Source: Bog-473 sp963755375 | GTDB lineage: Bacteria; Actinomycetota; Acidimicrobiia; Acidimicrobiales; RAAP-2 | DNA: 64,000 bases | Assembly (NCBI GenBank): GCA_963755375.1 | Contig: CAVWKG010000016.1 | Location: 1,798,001-1,862,000, forward strand | Direction of reading: 5' to 3' | Shown here: one piece after another, positions 63,047-64,000 of the stretch | How the letters are laid out: each line of letters opens with the position of its first letter | Numbering within the stretch: position 1 is the stretch's first letter | Made by a program: the position numbers and the translations under genes | The notes under the pieces: generated by a model | Databases searched by the model: none | What the model was told of the DNA's origin: nothing | The model's input: only the letters and a program-made list of their open reading frames with translations

Positions 63047-64000
63047 GTGCCCCAGCCCCCCTCGCCCACGCCGACCGTCCAGTTCAACCTGGCCAAGGCC
63101 TTCGACACGCTGGTCGAGACCCTGGCCGATCGCGAATGCATCGTGTGGCGGGACCGCCGCCTGAGCTACGCCGACGTCTCCGAGCGCTCGCGCCGCCTGG
63201 CCGCCTATCTGCACGGCCGCGGCCTGGGTGTGCACCGGGAGCGGTCCGCGCTCCAGGGCTGGGAGTCGGGCCAGGACCACCTCGCCCTGGCGCTCTACAA
63301 CGGCAACGAGTACCTCGAGGGGATGCTGGGCTCGTACCGGGCGCGGGTGGCCCCGTTCAACGTCAACTACCGCTACGTCGGCGAGGAGCTGCGGTACCTG
63401 CTCGACGACGCCAAGCCCCGCGCCATGATCCTGCACTCCTCGCTCGCCCCGACGCTGGCCGAGGTGCTGCCCACGCTGGTCTCGCCCCCCGACGTGCTGC
63501 TCCAGGTCGAGGATGAATCGGGCAACCCCCTCCTCCCAAGGGCGCAGTGGTACGAGGAGGCGCTGGCCGCATCCTCACCCGACGGCGCGCCGGTCGAACC
63601 GGACCCCGACGATCTCTACGTCCTCTACACCGGCGGCACCACCGGCTTGCCCAAGGGCGTGCTGTGGCGCCAGCACGACATCTTCATGGCCGCCATGGGC
63701 GGGCGGCAGGTGGGCTCGTGGAAGATCGTCACCAGCTACGAGGGCCTCACCGCCCGGCTGGCATCGAGCCACCCGGTGCGCCTGTTGATCCTGCCGCCGC
63801 TCATGCACGGCGCGGCGCAGTGGGCCTGCTTCATGCTCATGGCCCAGGGGGCGACGCTCATCTTCCCCGACGAAACGCGCCGGGTGGACCCCGACGACGT
63901 GTGGAGCGTCGTGGCCCGCGAGAAGGCGAACTCCATGACCATCGTGGGCGACGCGGTGCTGCGCCCGCTGCTGGTGCAACTCGACAAGCAGAGCTACGAC
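63047..64000 (+). CDS. Acyl-CoA synthetase (AMP-forming), 3' end outside window
   Basis: The frame is open from GTG 63047 to the window edge (318 codons, about 60% of a normal FadD). The N-terminal AMP-binding domain begins VQFNLAKAFDTLVETLADRE with LSYADVSERSRRLAAYL. ALYNGNEYLEGMLGSYRARV and FNVNYRYVGEELRYLLDDA are typical of actinobacterial long-chain or steroid-side-chain synthetases. The ATP-binding loop is LYTGGTTGLPKGVLWRQHD. LPPLMHGAAQWACFM follows. The catalytic C-terminal lid lies outside. Divergent from the ALDH gene with a short promoter gap. Confidence 0.92.
   Translation, partial: MPQPPSPTPTVQFNLAKAFDTLVETLADRECIVWRDRRLSYADVSERSRRLAAYLHGRGLGVHRERSALQGWESGQDHLALALYNGNEYLEGMLGSYRARVAPFNVNYRYVGEELRYLLDDAKPRAMILHSSLAPTLAEVLPTLVSPPDVLLQVEDESGNPLLPRAQWYEEALAASSPDGAPVEPDPDDLYVLYTGGTTGLPKGVLWRQHDIFMAAMGGRQVGSWKIVTSYEGLTARLASSHPVRLLILPPLMHGAAQWACFMLMAQGATLIFPDETRRVDPDDVWSVVAREKANSMTIVGDAVLRPLLVQLDKQSYD

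Overview
The window is GC-rich DNA (GTG and TTG starts are common, third codon positions mostly G/C) from an actinobacterium. The right flank supports this: an RskA-type anti-sigma factor with its ECF sigma factor, two LLM-class (F420-type) oxidoreductases, a PIG-L/mycothiol-type amidase and a long-form S-adenosylhomocysteinase. Placement in Acidimicrobiia is an inference from this gene mix, not something the sequence proves.

Layout. 1-4137: the 5' part of an OafA-type acyltransferase gene, a decayed ISL3-family element, an apparently intact IS3-family element and a tRNA-Arg(CCT) whose 3' end lies 10 bases from the IS3 end. 4.3-47.5 kb: a surface-polysaccharide cluster of about 43 kb. It holds three large GT-C-like membrane proteins and a GtrA protein; a 2OG-Fe(II) oxygenase; glycosyltransferases of families GT2 and GT4; three proteins that join a glycosyltransferase-like or WbsX domain to methyltransferase domains; a WecA/MraY-type priming transferase; DegT aminotransferase, GNAT acetyltransferase, sugar 4,6-dehydratase, UDP-sugar dehydrogenase, GalE-like epimerase, formyltransferase and polysaccharide deacetylase; a sulfotransferase; an AsnB-type amidotransferase; and a Wzm/Wzt ABC exporter. 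A separate three-gene operon encodes a Wzz-like protein, a BY-kinase-like protein with all three Walker motifs degraded, and a Wzy-like membrane protein. No Wzx flippase is seen.

47.7-64 kb: core and lipid metabolism. It has a J-domain/Mrr-like membrane protein, ahcY, the anti-sigma/sigma pair, a PIG-L amidase, an LLM oxidoreductase and threonine aldolase (last two translationally coupled), a hotdog thioesterase, then a coupled operon of LLM oxidoreductase, SCP-x-like thiolase, KAS III and a sugar-nucleotidyltransferase-like protein. It ends with a YceH (DUF480) protein, an SDR, an aldehyde dehydrogenase and the start of an acyl-CoA synthetase.

How it fits together (inference). The WecA-like enzyme loads the first sugar phosphate on undecaprenyl phosphate. 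The dehydratase, aminotransferase and acetyl/formyltransferases make an N-acylated amino-deoxysugar, and the dehydrogenase a uronic acid. GT2/GT4 enzymes build the chain, methyl- and sulfotransferases decorate it, Wzm/Wzt exports it, and GT-C, GtrA and acyltransferase proteins may modify it outside.

Two adjacent genes (22.7 and 21.1 kb) each appear to lack a single base. That is either local decay or sequencing error, and it affects how the pathway is read.
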